Shown in pieces: positions 10,517-21,536 of a stretch of DNA of 64,000 nucleotides. The position numbers and the translations under genes were made by a program. This DNA comes from Comamonadaceae bacterium OH2545_COT-014 (GTDB taxonomy: Bacteria; Pseudomonadota; Gammaproteobacteria; Burkholderiales; Burkholderiaceae_C). Positions within the stretch are counted from its first letter, which is position 1; each line of letters starts with the position of its first letter. The notes under the pieces were generated by a model that was not told where the DNA came from, did no database searches, and saw only the letters and a list, made by a program, of their open reading frames with translations. The stretch lies in the NCBI GenBank assembly GCA_003859965.1, contig RQYR01000004.1, positions 62,001-126,000 on the forward strand. Reading direction: 5' to 3'.

Positions 10517-11047
10517 ATGGCTGAACTTGCCACCATCGCGCGGCCCTACGCGGAAGCGCTTTTCGAGGCCAGTCGCGCCGATCTGGCCGGAACACAAACT
10601 TGGCTGGATGCGCTGGCGGCCTTGGCGGCTGATGCTGGCCTTCGCGAGTTCGCCGCCAATCCGAAGGTTGACGCTGCCCAGGTGTTCGATCTGGTTTCCG
10701 GCATTTTGAAAAATCCGTTGCCGGCGCAGGGAGCCAATTTTCTGCGCGTCGTCATTGAGAACGAGCGTTTGGCGGCGCTGCCCGAAGTGGCTCGCCAGTT
10801 CCGGGTGCTGGCCAATGGCACAACCGGAGTTTCGGATGCGGTGGTCTACAGCGCTTTCCCCGTGGATGGCGGTGAACTGGATGCGCTCAAGACGACTTTG
10901 GAAAAGCGCTTTGGACGCCAGCTGCGGTTGCGTGTGGAGCAAGACCCTGCGCTGATCGGCGGTGTGCGCATTGAGGTGGGGGATGAAGTACTCGACACCT
11001 CGGTGCGGGCGCGCCTGCAACAAATGAAAGTGGCGCTGTCTGCCTAA
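10517..11047 (+). CDS. atpH: F1Fo ATP synthase subunit delta
   Basis: The 176-residue delta subunit joins the top of F1 to the b-stalk. It begins [18 protein letters not shown], the usual start of the family, and its C-terminal part has [23 protein letters not shown], the conserved ending. AAGGAG precedes the ATG. It lies 24 bp after atpF. Confidence 0.97.
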   Translation: MAELATIARPYAEALFEASRADLAGTQTWLDALAALAADAGLREFAANPKVDAAQVFDLVSGILKNPLPAQGANFLRVVIENERLAALPEVARQFRVLANGTTGVSDAVVYSAFPVDGGELDALKTTLEKRFGRQLRLRVEQDPALIGGVRIEVGDEVLDTSVRARLQQMKVALSA

Positions 11048-11092
11048 CGGGGCGGGTCAGGCCGAATAACTCAAGGAACAAAGGAAAGAGTC

Positions 11093-12706
11093 ATGCAACT
11101 CAATCCCGCCGAAATTTCTGAGCTGATCAAAAGCCGTATCGAAGGGCTGGGCGTCAGCGCCGATATCCGGAACCAGGGTACCGTGGTATCGGTGACTGAC
11201 GGTATCGTTCGCATCCATGGCCTGTCTGATGCCATGCAGGGCGAAATGCTGGAGTTCCCAGCCGCTCCGGACGGCCAGCCGACTTTCGGCTTGGCGCTGA
11301 ACTTGGAGCGCGACTCTGTCGGCGCCGTGATTCTGGGTGCCTACGAACACATTTCCGAAGGTGATACGGTCAAATGCACGGGCCGCATTCTGGAAGTGCC
11401 CGTGGGTCCTGAGCTGGTCGGGCGTGTGGTGAACGCGCTGGGCCAACCCATTGACGGCAAGGGTCCGATCAACGCCAAACTGACCGACGTGATCGAAAAA
11501 GTGGCGCCGGGCGTGATCGCGCGCCAGAGCGTGAGCCAGCCGGTGCAATCCGGCCTGAAGTCCATTGACTCAATGGTGCCGGTGGGCCGTGGCCAGCGCG
11601 AGCTGATCATTGGCGACCGCCAGACCGGCAAGACCGCCGTGGCGATCGACGCGATCATCAACCAGAAGGGTCAGAACATGACCTGTATCTACGTCGCCAT
11701 CGGCCAGAAGGCGTCGTCGATCAAGAACGTGGTGCGCGCGCTCGAACAGGCCGGCGCCATGGAATACACCATCGTCGTCGCCGCTTCGGCTTCCGAGTCG
11801 GCGGCCATGCAATACGTGGCCGCCTACTCCGGCTGCACCATGGGTGAATACTTCCGTGACCGTGGCCAGGATGCGCTGATCGTCTATGACGACCTGTCCA
11901 AGCAGGCCGTGGCCTACCGTCAGGTGTCGCTGTTGCTGCGCCGCCCGCCTGGTCGCGAAGCCTTCCCCGGTGACGTGTTCTACCTGCACAGCCGCCTGCT
12001 GGAGCGCGCCGCCCGCGTGAATGCCGACTATGTGGAAGCCTTCACCAAAGGCGAAGTCAAGGGCAAAACCGGCTCGCTGACCGCGCTGCCCATCATCGAA
12101 ACGCAGGCCGGCGACGTGTCCGCCTTCGTGCCTACCAACGTGATCTCCATCACCGACGGCCAGATCTTCCTGGAAACCAACCTGTTCAACGCCGGTATCC
12201 GTCCTGCCATCAACGCGGGCATTTCGGTGTCGCGCGTGGGCGGCGCGGCGCAAACCAACTGGATCAAGGGTTTGTCGGGTGGTATCCGTACCGACTTGGC
12301 GCAGTACCGTGAGCTGGCGGCCTTTGCCCAGTTTGCTTCCGATCTGGACGAGGCCACGCGCAAGCAGTTGGATCGCGGCGCCCGTGTGACCGAGCTGCTC
12401 AAGCAGCCGCAGTACAGCCCGCTGCCCATCAGCCTGATGGGCGCCTCGCTGTTCGCGGTGAACAAGGGCTTCATGGACGATGTGGACGTCAAGAAGATTC
12501 TGCCGTTTGAAAGCGGTCTGCACGCCTACCTGAAGGACAAGCATGCCGCACTGCTGGAAACCATTGAGAAAAACGGCGCCAAGTGGGACGCCAAGCCGGC
12601 CAAGGATTCCGACAGCGACGAAAAGAAGGCGTTCAAGAAGCTCTGCATCGACGCTGAAGCCGAGTTGACGGCCGCGATTCAGGCCTTCAAGAAGACTTTC
12701 GCCTGA
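11093..12706 (+). CDS. atpA: F1Fo ATP synthase subunit alpha
   Basis: This is the non-catalytic nucleotide-binding subunit of F1. The N-terminus [19 protein letters not shown], the Walker [10 protein letters not shown] and the [10 protein letters not shown] block are typical. At 537 residues it is longer than the usual 513. One extra stretch is [18 protein letters not shown], which I recall from other Burkholderiales. A second is a short charged insert near the C-terminus ([12 protein letters not shown]). It follows atpH by 45 bp. Confidence 0.98.
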   Translation: MQLNPAEISELIKSRIEGLGVSADIRNQGTVVSVTDGIVRIHGLSDAMQGEMLEFPAAPDGQPTFGLALNLERDSVGAVILGAYEHISEGDTVKCTGRILEVPVGPELVGRVVNALGQPIDGKGPINAKLTDVIEKVAPGVIARQSVSQPVQSGLKSIDSMVPVGRGQRELIIGDRQTGKTAVAIDAIINQKGQNMTCIYVAIGQKASSIKNVVRALEQAGAMEYTIVVAASASESAAMQYVAAYSGCTMGEYFRDRGQDALIVYDDLSKQAVAYRQVSLLLRRPPGREAFPGDVFYLHSRLLERAARVNADYVEAFTKGEVKGKTGSLTALPIIETQAGDVSAFVPTNVISITDGQIFLETNLFNAGIRPAINAGISVSRVGGAAQTNWIKGLSGGIRTDLAQYRELAAFAQFASDLDEATRKQLDRGARVTELLKQPQYSPLPISLMGASLFAVNKGFMDDVDVKKILPFESGLHAYLKDKHAALLETIEKNGAKWDAKPAKDSDSDEKKAFKKLCIDAEAELTAAIQAFKKTFA

Positions 12707-12725
12707 TCCCTGACGAGGAAACGCA

Positions 12726-15045
<2,320 letters not shown>

Positions 15046-15141
15046 TCCCGCAAGGGTTCGGCGTTCGGCGTCCGGCGCTGAGCGCTTGGCCGTGATGTTC
15101 ACGTCCAAGGCTCGACGCCCAGCGCTTAACCAGGAGAGAGC

Positions 15142-15561
15142 ATGGCCAACACTATTCACGTCGACGTGGTCAGCGCGGAGGAGTCGATCTTCTCGGGCGA
15201 GGCCACATTCGTGGCGCTGCCCGGTGAATCGGGCGAATTGGGTATTTACCCGCGTCACACACCATTGATCACACGTATCCGTCCAGGGTCTGTGCGCATC
15301 CAGAAAGCCGATGGCAATGAGGAATTCGTTTTCGTGGCCGGAGGCATTCTGGAAGTTCAGCCGAGTCGCGTGACCGTGCTGTCTGATACAGCCATTCGCG
15401 GCAAAGACCTTGACGATGAAAAAGTCAATGCCGCCAAGCGGGCTGCTGAAGAGGCGCTGCGCAACGCGAAGACCGAGATTGACATGGCCAAGGCGACCTC
15501 TGAGCTGGCCATATTGGCGGCTGAGCTGGCTGCACTGCGCAAATATAGGCAGAAACGGTAA
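15142..15561 (+). CDS. atpC: F1Fo ATP synthase subunit epsilon
   Basis: The 139-residue epsilon subunit has the beta-sandwich domain ([53 protein letters not shown]) and the C-terminal helical hairpin that can inhibit F1. AGGAGAGAGC precedes the ATG. It is the last gene of the operon, 96 bp after atpD, and a hairpin terminator follows at 15643. Confidence 0.97.
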   Translation: MANTIHVDVVSAEESIFSGEATFVALPGESGELGIYPRHTPLITRIRPGSVRIQKADGNEEFVFVAGGILEVQPSRVTVLSDTAIRGKDLDDEKVNAAKRAAEEALRNAKTEIDMAKATSELAILAAELAALRKYRQKR

Positions 15562-15642
15562 AAACGACCTGGTTTCTTTTAAGGATCCAGGCCCGCATTC
15601 CGATATTTTGCTGAAGCTGAATTTTTCGGCTTCTTCCATCCA

Positions 15643-15671
15643 AACCCTGTCTGCCAAGGCGGGGTTTTTTT
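15643..15671 (+). terminator. Rho-independent terminator of the atp operon
   Basis: A 7-bp stem (AACCCTG with CGGGGTT, one G-T pair) encloses a 10-base loop and is followed by a run of T at 15665-15671. It lies 82 bp after atpC on the same strand. Confidence 0.75.
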
Positions 15672-16356
15672 ATGGAGATCAAGGCTACGCAGTTGGCAAC
15701 AGGTGTGTGCTTTCTTCAAAGTGGCGTCACAACTCTTTGGCATGGCCAACAAGGCAGCTGCGCGAAGGCTTGAGATTTTCAAGGAGCCTGTTTGTTGTGG
15801 CCATCCCCCCCGTCTGGCGGCTGACATATTGCGGCGTCAGCATCTTGCCTGCCATGGCTGCGGCCCACCTTCGCGCTGACTCGGGTGGTGATCATGACCT
15901 GGCCCAAAGATGTATAGGAATGCAAGGGTTCCCCTTTTTTTGCATAATCAGAAACTTTTTGATTCGAGTCAAAGAGTTTGCTTTCTGAACGCGGTCCAGC
16001 CCCAAGCAAGTTGCAAACCCGTGGTCTTTGCCCAAAAGCAAGAAGATGTGGCTGCTGCTCCTGGCGAGTTGGGGCTGGTCATGACGGCAAGGACGCAAAG
16101 GATCAAGCTCGTTGCTGTTCCCGTTAAGAACAGGTTCTCAAGGACGGATGGGGCCTTGGTTTCATAGGTGCAGGGTTGCTTTCGGTACACCACATGCTTT
16201 CGACTTTGGCGGGATGGTGCGCAATGTCGTTGCCACGCGCATTCAGAGTGTTCGTGGGCTTGGCACAAAGACTTGGCCAGGGGGCAGGGGCAGTTTTGGC
16301 ACTTGCTTGCATCTCTGCCGGCAACAAGACTCGATTCATCGTTAGAGCAATCGGGT
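15672..16356. other. 685-bp stretch with no recognised gene and lower GC
   Basis: Between the atp terminator and the cyclic-nucleotide-binding gene I find no reading frame that I trust, although several short frames run on both strands. Base composition is clearly less GC-rich than the flanks, with AT-rich patches at 15930-15985. The start region of the next gene must hold its promoter. The stretch may be the decayed remains of an acquired gene or an RNA-coding segment. Confidence 0.4.
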
Positions 16357-16971
16357 ATGTTTTCACTTTTTTCGGGGAAAGCCAGAGTGAGCAAGACAGT
16401 GCAAGCGCGTGCGGCGGCTCTGCTGATCACTGCAGGAGCGCTGGTGGAGCTCAGCGCGGCGGACGCGCGTGAAGTCGTGGGCTACATGCAGCCGCACTTG
16501 GTGCCGGCAGGAAAGGTCTTCATTCGCGAAGGCGAATCGAAGAACAACGACTTTATGGCGCTGGTTCTGGACGGGGAGGTGACGGTGGAAAACACCGTGG
16601 CGGCTGACCATGACAGCATGGTGGTGTCCGTGTTGGGGCCAGGCAGCTTGATTGGTGACATGGGCGTGATTGCCAATGTGCCGCGTTCGGCCACCTGCAT
16701 TGCCTCAACGGATCTGGCGCTGGCCGTTTTGACGCGCGATGCCATGTCGCGGCTCCTGCAAGAAAACCCGACCGTTGCAGCGCGCCTGCTCATGGCCATG
16801 TCGGCGCGCATGGCAGACCATCTGCGTGAAGCCACGCGCAAGTTGATGACGTTTGCCCAAGTCAGCAAAGCCTTGCAGGAGGAGCTGGATGCGGCGCATG
16901 GTGTGAACCGGCGTTTGCTTGACAAGCTGGCCCGGTACGAAGAAGCGTCGCCAACCGTTCCCAAAGCCTGA
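16357..16971 (+). CDS. Cyclic nucleotide-binding (cNMP) domain protein
   Basis: The 204-residue protein has a single cNMP-type beta-barrel at about residues 30-145, with VPAGKVFIREGE, VLDGEVTVEN and VVSVLGPGSLIGDMGVIANVPRSATCIA. The last part corresponds to the phosphate-binding cassette. A helical tail follows (about 150-195). There is no HTH, so it is not a CRP-type regulator; it may sense a nucleotide or only share the fold. I start at the ATG giving MFSLFSGKAR. The longer upstream frame has no family support. It stands alone between unrelated genes. Confidence 0.75.
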   Translation: MFSLFSGKARVSKTVQARAAALLITAGALVELSAADAREVVGYMQPHLVPAGKVFIREGESKNNDFMALVLDGEVTVENTVAADHDSMVVSVLGPGSLIGDMGVIANVPRSATCIASTDLALAVLTRDAMSRLLQENPTVAARLLMAMSARMADHLREATRKLMTFAQVSKALQEELDAAHGVNRRLLDKLARYEEASPTVPKA

Positions 16972-17063
16972 ACAACGCTCAAAAGGGTGGCCCGGCAGGT
17001 ATTCCGCGGCGTCTTGCAAGAAAAGCGTGGTGTCCGCGCGCGCGACTTGGAGAACAAGGCTTG

Positions 17064-17242
17064 CGGAACCTGTTCAAAACCCCTGCGCGGCGTGCAAGTC
17101 AACGGATTTGGGCGGTCTGCGGCACAAGCAAAATGGCCAATAGCACGGGCCACGGGCTATTGGCCAGTTTTGTGCCTTGCATTCCATCCTAAGCTCCAAG
17201 CCGCTCCTTTTGCCCACTCACGCCGAAATTTTGAACGGGTTC
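17064..17242. repeat. Long imperfect hairpin repeat, family 1, copy 2
   Basis: The ends are GAACCTGTTCAAAA and TTTTGAACGGGTTC. At the centre is a strong hairpin, GGCCAATAGC against GCTATTGGCC. It lies 92 bp after the cNMP gene, in a 316-bp gap, and ends 45 bp before the end of the convergent TPM gene. The differences from copy 1 keep the arms pairable. Confidence 0.75.
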
Positions 17243-17287
17243 GCAGGGGGGCGTACCGCCGGCAGCGCGGTGCCCGCCGGTGGCCGT

Positions 17288-17830
17288 TCAGCAAAGCGTG
17301 ACGGCATCGGGCAGCTGGTTGGGCCGTGCGCCGCCGTTGGAGGGGCTGGCCGGATAGTGGTGGATGAGTGCGGCGGACACTTCTTCCAGTGCACCGGTCA
17401 AGCCTTCTTCCACGCGGCCAGCGCGCAGCGCATCGCCCAGATGCTGAACCATGGCGGCCCATTCAGCCGGGCTGACGTGGGCGCTCAGGCCACGGTCGGC
17501 CACCAGTTCAATGGCGTGTTCGGCCAGGTTCAGGTAGATCAGAACGCCATTGCGCTCGGTCGTGTCCCAGACGCCCAGTTTGGCAAATTGCATCAGCGCC
17601 CGTTCACGCAGAATCTGCTCAATGGGCGCGCGGTCGCGCCAGTGGCGCCACAGGTAGCTGAGGGGCAGCGCGCCTTCCACGCAGATACGTACTTCACCCG
17701 TGTGCTGCTTTTCGCTGGCCGCGACGCGCTGGCGCAGGCTTTCGGCCACGGCGGGCGGCACGGCGCGCCGGGCATCGCCTTGGTCGAGCCACCGGTGGCG
17801 CCACAGGCGCATGAGGGCGGATTGCTTCAT
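17288..17830 (-). CDS. TPM-domain protein, soluble
   Basis: The 180-residue protein contains one TPM domain (about residues 30-150) with SEKQHTGEVRICVEGALP, NGVLIYLNLAEHAIELVADRGL and a helical end. It lacks a signal peptide and membrane helix. TPM domains are found with LemA and YgcG-type proteins; proposed roles include photosystem repair in plants, but none is established in proteobacteria. The gene is 36 bp downstream of the other TPM gene, an arrangement common in betaproteobacteria, though lemA is absent here. Confidence 0.82.
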   Translation of the reverse strand: MKQSALMRLWRHRWLDQGDARRAVPPAVAESLRQRVAASEKQHTGEVRICVEGALPLSYLWRHWRDRAPIEQILRERALMQFAKLGVWDTTERNGVLIYLNLAEHAIELVADRGLSAHVSPAEWAAMVQHLGDALRAGRVEEGLTGALEEVSAALIHHYPASPSNGGARPNQLPDAVTLC

Positions 17831-17866
17831 GGCTGGTTTTTTCCTTTTCTGTCTTTGAGCAGGCGC

Positions 17867-18835
17867 TTACCAACTGCCGCTGGCGCCGCCGCCACCAAAG
17901 TCGCCACCGCCGCCCGAGCCGAAGCCGCCGCCACCGAAGCCGCCGCCACCGCCCCAGCTGCCCCCGCCGCTGCCCCAGCCGCCGCCCGGCGGTGGAAAGT
18001 GCACGCCGGAGCGGCCCGAACGCGGCACCGTGGCCAAGGCGCCGCTCAGCAGCGACAGCACCAGGGCGAACAGGCCCGCACCAATGGCGATGAGCAGGCT
18101 GGCGGTGAGCACGAAGGCCAGCAGCGCCACGCCGCCACCGGCCAGCAACGAACCCAGCTTGCGGCCGAAAATGCCCCGGGCCATGGCGCTCAGCGCCGAC
18201 GCGGCAAAGGCGAGAAAGATCAGGGCTTCAAACAGCCCCAGGCCCGTCAGCCCGCTGCTGGCGCCACCCCGGGTTGCGGGGGATTGCACGGCGGGCAGGG
18301 CTTCGCCTCGGATGCGCGCGGCCATTTGATCGACGGCAGCATCCAGCCCGCCGGCAATGTCGCCTTGCCGGAAGCGTGGCGCCATGGCCTGCTCAATGAT
18401 GCGCTTGGCCGCGATGTCGGGAATGGCGCCTTCCAGCGTCTTGGCCACCTCGATGCGCATGCGCCGGTCCTGCAAGGCCACGAGCAGGATGGCGCCGTCG
18501 CCTACATCGCGGCGGCCAATTTTCCAGGCATTGCCCACGCGGTTGGCGTAGGCGGCAATGTCTTCGGGCGCGGTGGTGGGCACCATCAGCACCACAACCT
18601 GCGCGCCCTTTTCCTCCTCCAGCGCCGCCAGCTTGGCTTCCAGCGCGGTGGCTTGCTCGGCGGTCAGCGTGCCGGTGGTGTCGATCACGCGTGCCGTGAG
18701 GGCGGGCACGGCCTGCAGCGGCTGCGCCCAGGCGGGGCTGAGGCAGGCCAGGCAGGTGAGCCACAAGAAAAGCAGGCGGTGCCAGCAGGCCAGCCAGCGG
18801 CGTGGGGAGAGGGCAGGCGCGTGGGCAGTGTGCAT
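17867..18835 (-). CDS. TPM-domain membrane protein with Gly-rich tail (YgcG-like)
   Basis: In this 322-residue protein, a signal peptide (about 1-37, ending AWA) precedes a periplasmic TPM domain (about 45-175) containing VIDTTGTLTAEQ, KGAQVVVLMVPTTAPEDI and GDGAILLVALQDRRMRIEV. Two hydrophobic segments follow (about 205-225 and 232-265), then a tail of almost only Gly, Ser, Phe and Trp from about 275. That layout is the YgcG type. The function is unknown. It starts 5 bp after the MCE lipoprotein gene, so it is probably on the same transcript. Confidence 0.85.
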   Translation of the reverse strand: MHTAHAPALSPRRWLACWHRLLFLWLTCLACLSPAWAQPLQAVPALTARVIDTTGTLTAEQATALEAKLAALEEEKGAQVVVLMVPTTAPEDIAAYANRVGNAWKIGRRDVGDGAILLVALQDRRMRIEVAKTLEGAIPDIAAKRIIEQAMAPRFRQGDIAGGLDAAVDQMAARIRGEALPAVQSPATRGGASSGLTGLGLFEALIFLAFAASALSAMARGIFGRKLGSLLAGGGVALLAFVLTASLLIAIGAGLFALVLSLLSGALATVPRSGRSGVHFPPPGGGWGSGGGSWGGGGGFGGGGFGSGGGGDFGGGGASGSW

Positions 18836-18840
18836 GGCGT

Positions 18841-19563
18841 TCAGCGCGAAGGGGTGGCCGGGGCCGCGGCAGACGGGGCGGCAGTGGCGGGCAGTTGGAG
18901 CTGGGCGAGCCAGCCGGTCAGCTCGGCAATGGCGGCGTCGCTGGCTTCGGCCAGCGCGCGGGCGCCGCCGGGGGCGTCGGCGGTGGCGGCGGGGCGTTGC
19001 ACGCTGAAGCTGCGCTGGCCCAGCAGGCGCTGGGCGGCCTGGGGCGCGATGGCGGTGGCGCGCAGGCGCAGCCGGGCATGGCTTTGGCCGGGGGCGTCAA
19101 AGACCTGGCTGAATTCGTCCAGATGCACGCGCAGCTCCACAGGGGCCAGCCCTTCGCCGGTGGGCACCACGGGCCGGATGGCCGCCAGGGCGGCGTGCAG
19201 GCGCTGCGAGAACAAATCGGCCGGCGTCATGCTCCAGCGGGCCTGGGCATAGGGGCGCAGCTGCTGCGCATGGCCGGCGTAGGCCAGGCGGTACAGCACG
19301 GCCTGGGTGTCCAGCACGGCGGGGGCGGTGACGGGGGGCAGCGCGATGGCGCTGGCCTGCGGGGCGGTGTCTGTGGGGGTGGTGGGGGCGGTCGCCGGGC
19401 CGAAGTCGTACGTGGCGGGGCGGGCGGGTTTGTCAGGCAGCGGCAGGGCGCAGCCAGTCAACCCGGCAGCGCAGGCCCAGAGCAGGGCGGCCGCCCACCC
19501 GGAGCGATGTGCCGAAAAGGCATTTTGGGCCGTATCCACAGCCTGGGCAGCTATCTTTTTCAT
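18841..19563 (-). CDS. ABC-type transport auxiliary lipoprotein (PqiC/YmbA-like) of the MCE system
   Basis: The 240-residue protein has a lipobox LTGC with Cys at residue 38, preceded by a hydrophobic stretch, so it should be a lipoprotein. The mature part fits the ABC-transport auxiliary (DUF330/PqiC) family: RPATYDFGP, VLDTQAVLYRLAY and RWSMTPADLFSQRL. Such proteins work with MlaD-type MCE proteins in lipid transport between membranes. It follows mlaD by 36 bp. The first 16 codons lie inside a family 2 hairpin repeat, so the N-terminus seems to be made of repeat DNA. Confidence 0.82.
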   Translation of the reverse strand: MKKIAAQAVDTAQNAFSAHRSGWAAALLWACAAGLTGCALPLPDKPARPATYDFGPATAPTTPTDTAPQASAIALPPVTAPAVLDTQAVLYRLAYAGHAQQLRPYAQARWSMTPADLFSQRLHAALAAIRPVVPTGEGLAPVELRVHLDEFSQVFDAPGQSHARLRLRATAIAPQAAQRLLGQRSFSVQRPAATADAPGGARALAEASDAAIAELTGWLAQLQLPATAAPSAAAPATPSR

Positions 19564-19565
19564 AG
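19514..19565 (-). repeat. Short AT-rich hairpin repeat, family 2 copy overlapping a start codon
   Basis: On the minus strand the sequence CTATGAAAAAGATAGC leads into GGATACGGCCCAAAATGCC, the family pattern. Here the ATG of the repeat is the start codon of the lipoprotein gene, and the repeat supplies codons 1-16. Confidence 0.7.
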
Positions 19566-19599
19566 TTTGGCGCGTGTCGCGTTGGATGATGGCGTTGGG

Positions 19600-20601
19600 T
19601 CAGGGCGTGCCGGCGCGGGGCGGGGTAAAGCCGGGTTCGCCGGGGCCGGGGGGGATGGGGCCGTCGCCGTACAGCAGGGCTTGCGGGTTGTCGCTGAGGG
19701 TGCCGGCCATGCGGTCGATGCGGCGCAGCGTGCGGCTGGCGTCTTCGGTCAGGTGCTGAATGCGCGGCAGCGTGGTGGTGGTGATGGTGTGGGCGCTTTC
19801 GTTCAGGCGCTCCAGCGCGCCGCCTTGGCCGGTGAAAGCGCTCATGCCGTTTTTTAGTTCGCTGGCCGCGTCGTCCAGCTTGGCCAGGGTGCGCTGGGCT
19901 TGCTGGCCGGCGCCCTCCACCGATTGCAGCGCGCGGGTGGTTTGGCGCACCAGTTGCGGAATGCTGCTGTGCCGGGGGCCGAACTGCGCTTCAATGGTTT
20001 TGTCGGTGTTGATGGCAAATTGCTGCACGCTGCGGGCGGCGCTGCCCATGTCGCGCGCGGCGTCGCCCAGCGATTGCACGGCGGTCAGCAGGGTTTTCTG
20101 GTTCTCGTCGGCCAGCAGGGTGTTGATGCGCTCGGCGGTGGTGTCGAGCTTGTCCACCAGCGCTTGCGCACGGTCGGTGATTTCGCCCAGCAGGCCGGCG
20201 CGCAGCGGAATGCGCGGGGGGCCGCCTTCGTGCGATTCGGGCGGTTCGGTGCTGCTGCCGTCGTCATCGAGCTGCACGAAGGACAGGCCGGTGACGCCCT
20301 GGAAGTTGAGCGTGGCGTAGGTGGAGCGGGTGACGGGCGCGTCCTTGTCCACGGCAATGCGCACCAGCACGTTGCCGCGCTTGGCCGGGTCAAAGCTGAT
20401 GCGGGTAACTTTGCCGACCGAGACGCCGCGAAAGCGCACGGGCGCCTGCTCTTGCAGGCCGCTGACGGCTTCGCGGGTGCTCAGCTCGTAGGTGTCGCGT
20501 GACGTGGTGTCGCGCGTGAGCCAGGCGGCCAGCGCAATCAGCATGGCCGAGACAACCAGCACGAACAGGCCGGCGGCCAGCGCATGGGACTTGTTTTCCA
20601 T
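19600..20601 (-). CDS. MlaD family (MCE domain) lipid-transport protein
   Basis: This protein has 333 residues. One N-terminal membrane anchor (about 8-28) is followed by an MCE domain (about 38-115) with LQEQAPVRFRGVSVGKVTRISFDP and GVTGLSFVQLDDDG, then a long helical region (about 130-310) with Ser/Thr/Gln-rich repeats. MCE proteins form hexamers that carry lipids across the periplasm. It lies between the ATPase and the lipoprotein genes of the same transporter. It is a paralogue of the canonical mla type, closer to the PqiB/YebT-lipoprotein-linked sort. Confidence 0.92.
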   Translation of the reverse strand: MENKSHALAAGLFVLVVSAMLIALAAWLTRDTTSRDTYELSTREAVSGLQEQAPVRFRGVSVGKVTRISFDPAKRGNVLVRIAVDKDAPVTRSTYATLNFQGVTGLSFVQLDDDGSSTEPPESHEGGPPRIPLRAGLLGEITDRAQALVDKLDTTAERINTLLADENQKTLLTAVQSLGDAARDMGSAARSVQQFAINTDKTIEAQFGPRHSSIPQLVRQTTRALQSVEGAGQQAQRTLAKLDDAASELKNGMSAFTGQGGALERLNESAHTITTTTLPRIQHLTEDASRTLRRIDRMAGTLSDNPQALLYGDGPIPPGPGEPGFTPPRAGTP

Positions 20602-20605
20602 GGGG

Positions 20606-21532
20606 CTATTCTCCTTGCGCGCCCGGCGCCCCCTGCGGGGGCGCGGGCGGGTATGCAGCGGCTTCAGGGGCAGTGGCGGGCGCCGGGGCGGCAGCGGCGC
20701 AGGGGCGCCGCCGGCCCTGCAGCAGCGCCATGGCGCGCTGGCCGCGTTCGCCCAGGAAGAAGTGTTCGATGAACGGGTGCTTGAAGGCCAGCACCTCGGG
20801 CACGGGCGCGGCGATGATGACGTGCTTGTCCGCCAGCACGGCCACGCGGGTGGACAGCTCGAACAGCGTGTCCAGATCGTGCGTGACCATCACCACCGTC
20901 AGTCCCAGCTCCTGGTGCAGCGAGCGCAGCAAGGCGCAAAAGGCGTCGGAGCTGTCGGGGTCCAGCCCGGCGGTGGGCTCGTCCAGCATCAGCAGCGGCG
21001 GGTCCATGATGAGGGCGCGCGCCAGCGCCACGCGCTTGATCATGCCGCCCGACAGTTCGGCGGGCATCTTGTGGGCGTCGCTGGCCTTCAGTCCCACCAT
21101 TTGCAGCTTCAGCAGCGCGGCCTCGCGCGCCAGCTCGTCCGGCAGGGCGCGCAGCTCGCGCAGGGGAAAAGCAATGTTGTCCAGCACGCTGAAGGCCGAG
21201 AACAGCGCGCCTTGCTGAAACAGCATGCCCACGCGCGCGGCGGCGCCAGGGCTGCCCAGCTCGGCCGCGGGCCGCCCCAGCACGGTGACGGCGCCGCGCG
21301 CGGGCGTGTTCAGCCCCAGCATCTGGCGCAGCAGCACCGTTTTGCCGGTGCCGGAGCCGCCCACCAGCGTCAGCACTTCGCCGCGCCGCACGGTCAGGTC
21401 CAGATCTTTGTGCACCACAACTTCGCCGCCGCCGCGCACGGGAAACACGCTCCAGAGGCCGCGCACCTCAATGATGGGCTGCCCCGGTGCGGGCAAGGGG
21501 GCGGGCGGCAGGCGTTGAAAAGCAGCGCGCAT
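20606..21532 (-). CDS. ABC transporter ATP-binding protein (MlaF-like)
   Basis: The 308-residue ATPase has a Walker A GGSGTGKTV, a signature ELSGGMIKR, a Walker B LLMLDEPTAGLD and the switch MVTHD. The unusual signature GGMIKR with DPDSSD after the D-loop is typical of the MlaF/MKL family that drives MCE transport. The C-terminal 40 residues are rich in Ala and Pro and look disordered. The start MRAAFQRLPP is 4 bp after the end of the permease gene. A longer frame exists but overlaps that gene. Confidence 0.93.
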   Translation of the reverse strand: MRAAFQRLPPAPLPAPGQPIIEVRGLWSVFPVRGGGEVVVHKDLDLTVRRGEVLTLVGGSGTGKTVLLRQMLGLNTPARGAVTVLGRPAAELGSPGAAARVGMLFQQGALFSAFSVLDNIAFPLRELRALPDELAREAALLKLQMVGLKASDAHKMPAELSGGMIKRVALARALIMDPPLLMLDEPTAGLDPDSSDAFCALLRSLHQELGLTVVMVTHDLDTLFELSTRVAVLADKHVIIAAPVPEVLAFKHPFIEHFFLGERGQRAMALLQGRRRPCAAAAPAPATAPEAAAYPPAPPQGAPGAQGE

Positions 21533-21536
21533 GCGG

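Noticed and set aside
16129-16145. AGAACAGGTTCTCA as a fourth copy of the long hairpin repeat
   Set aside because: Only the terminal motif is present; the internal conserved parts and the second arm are missing. It may be chance or a worn fragment.
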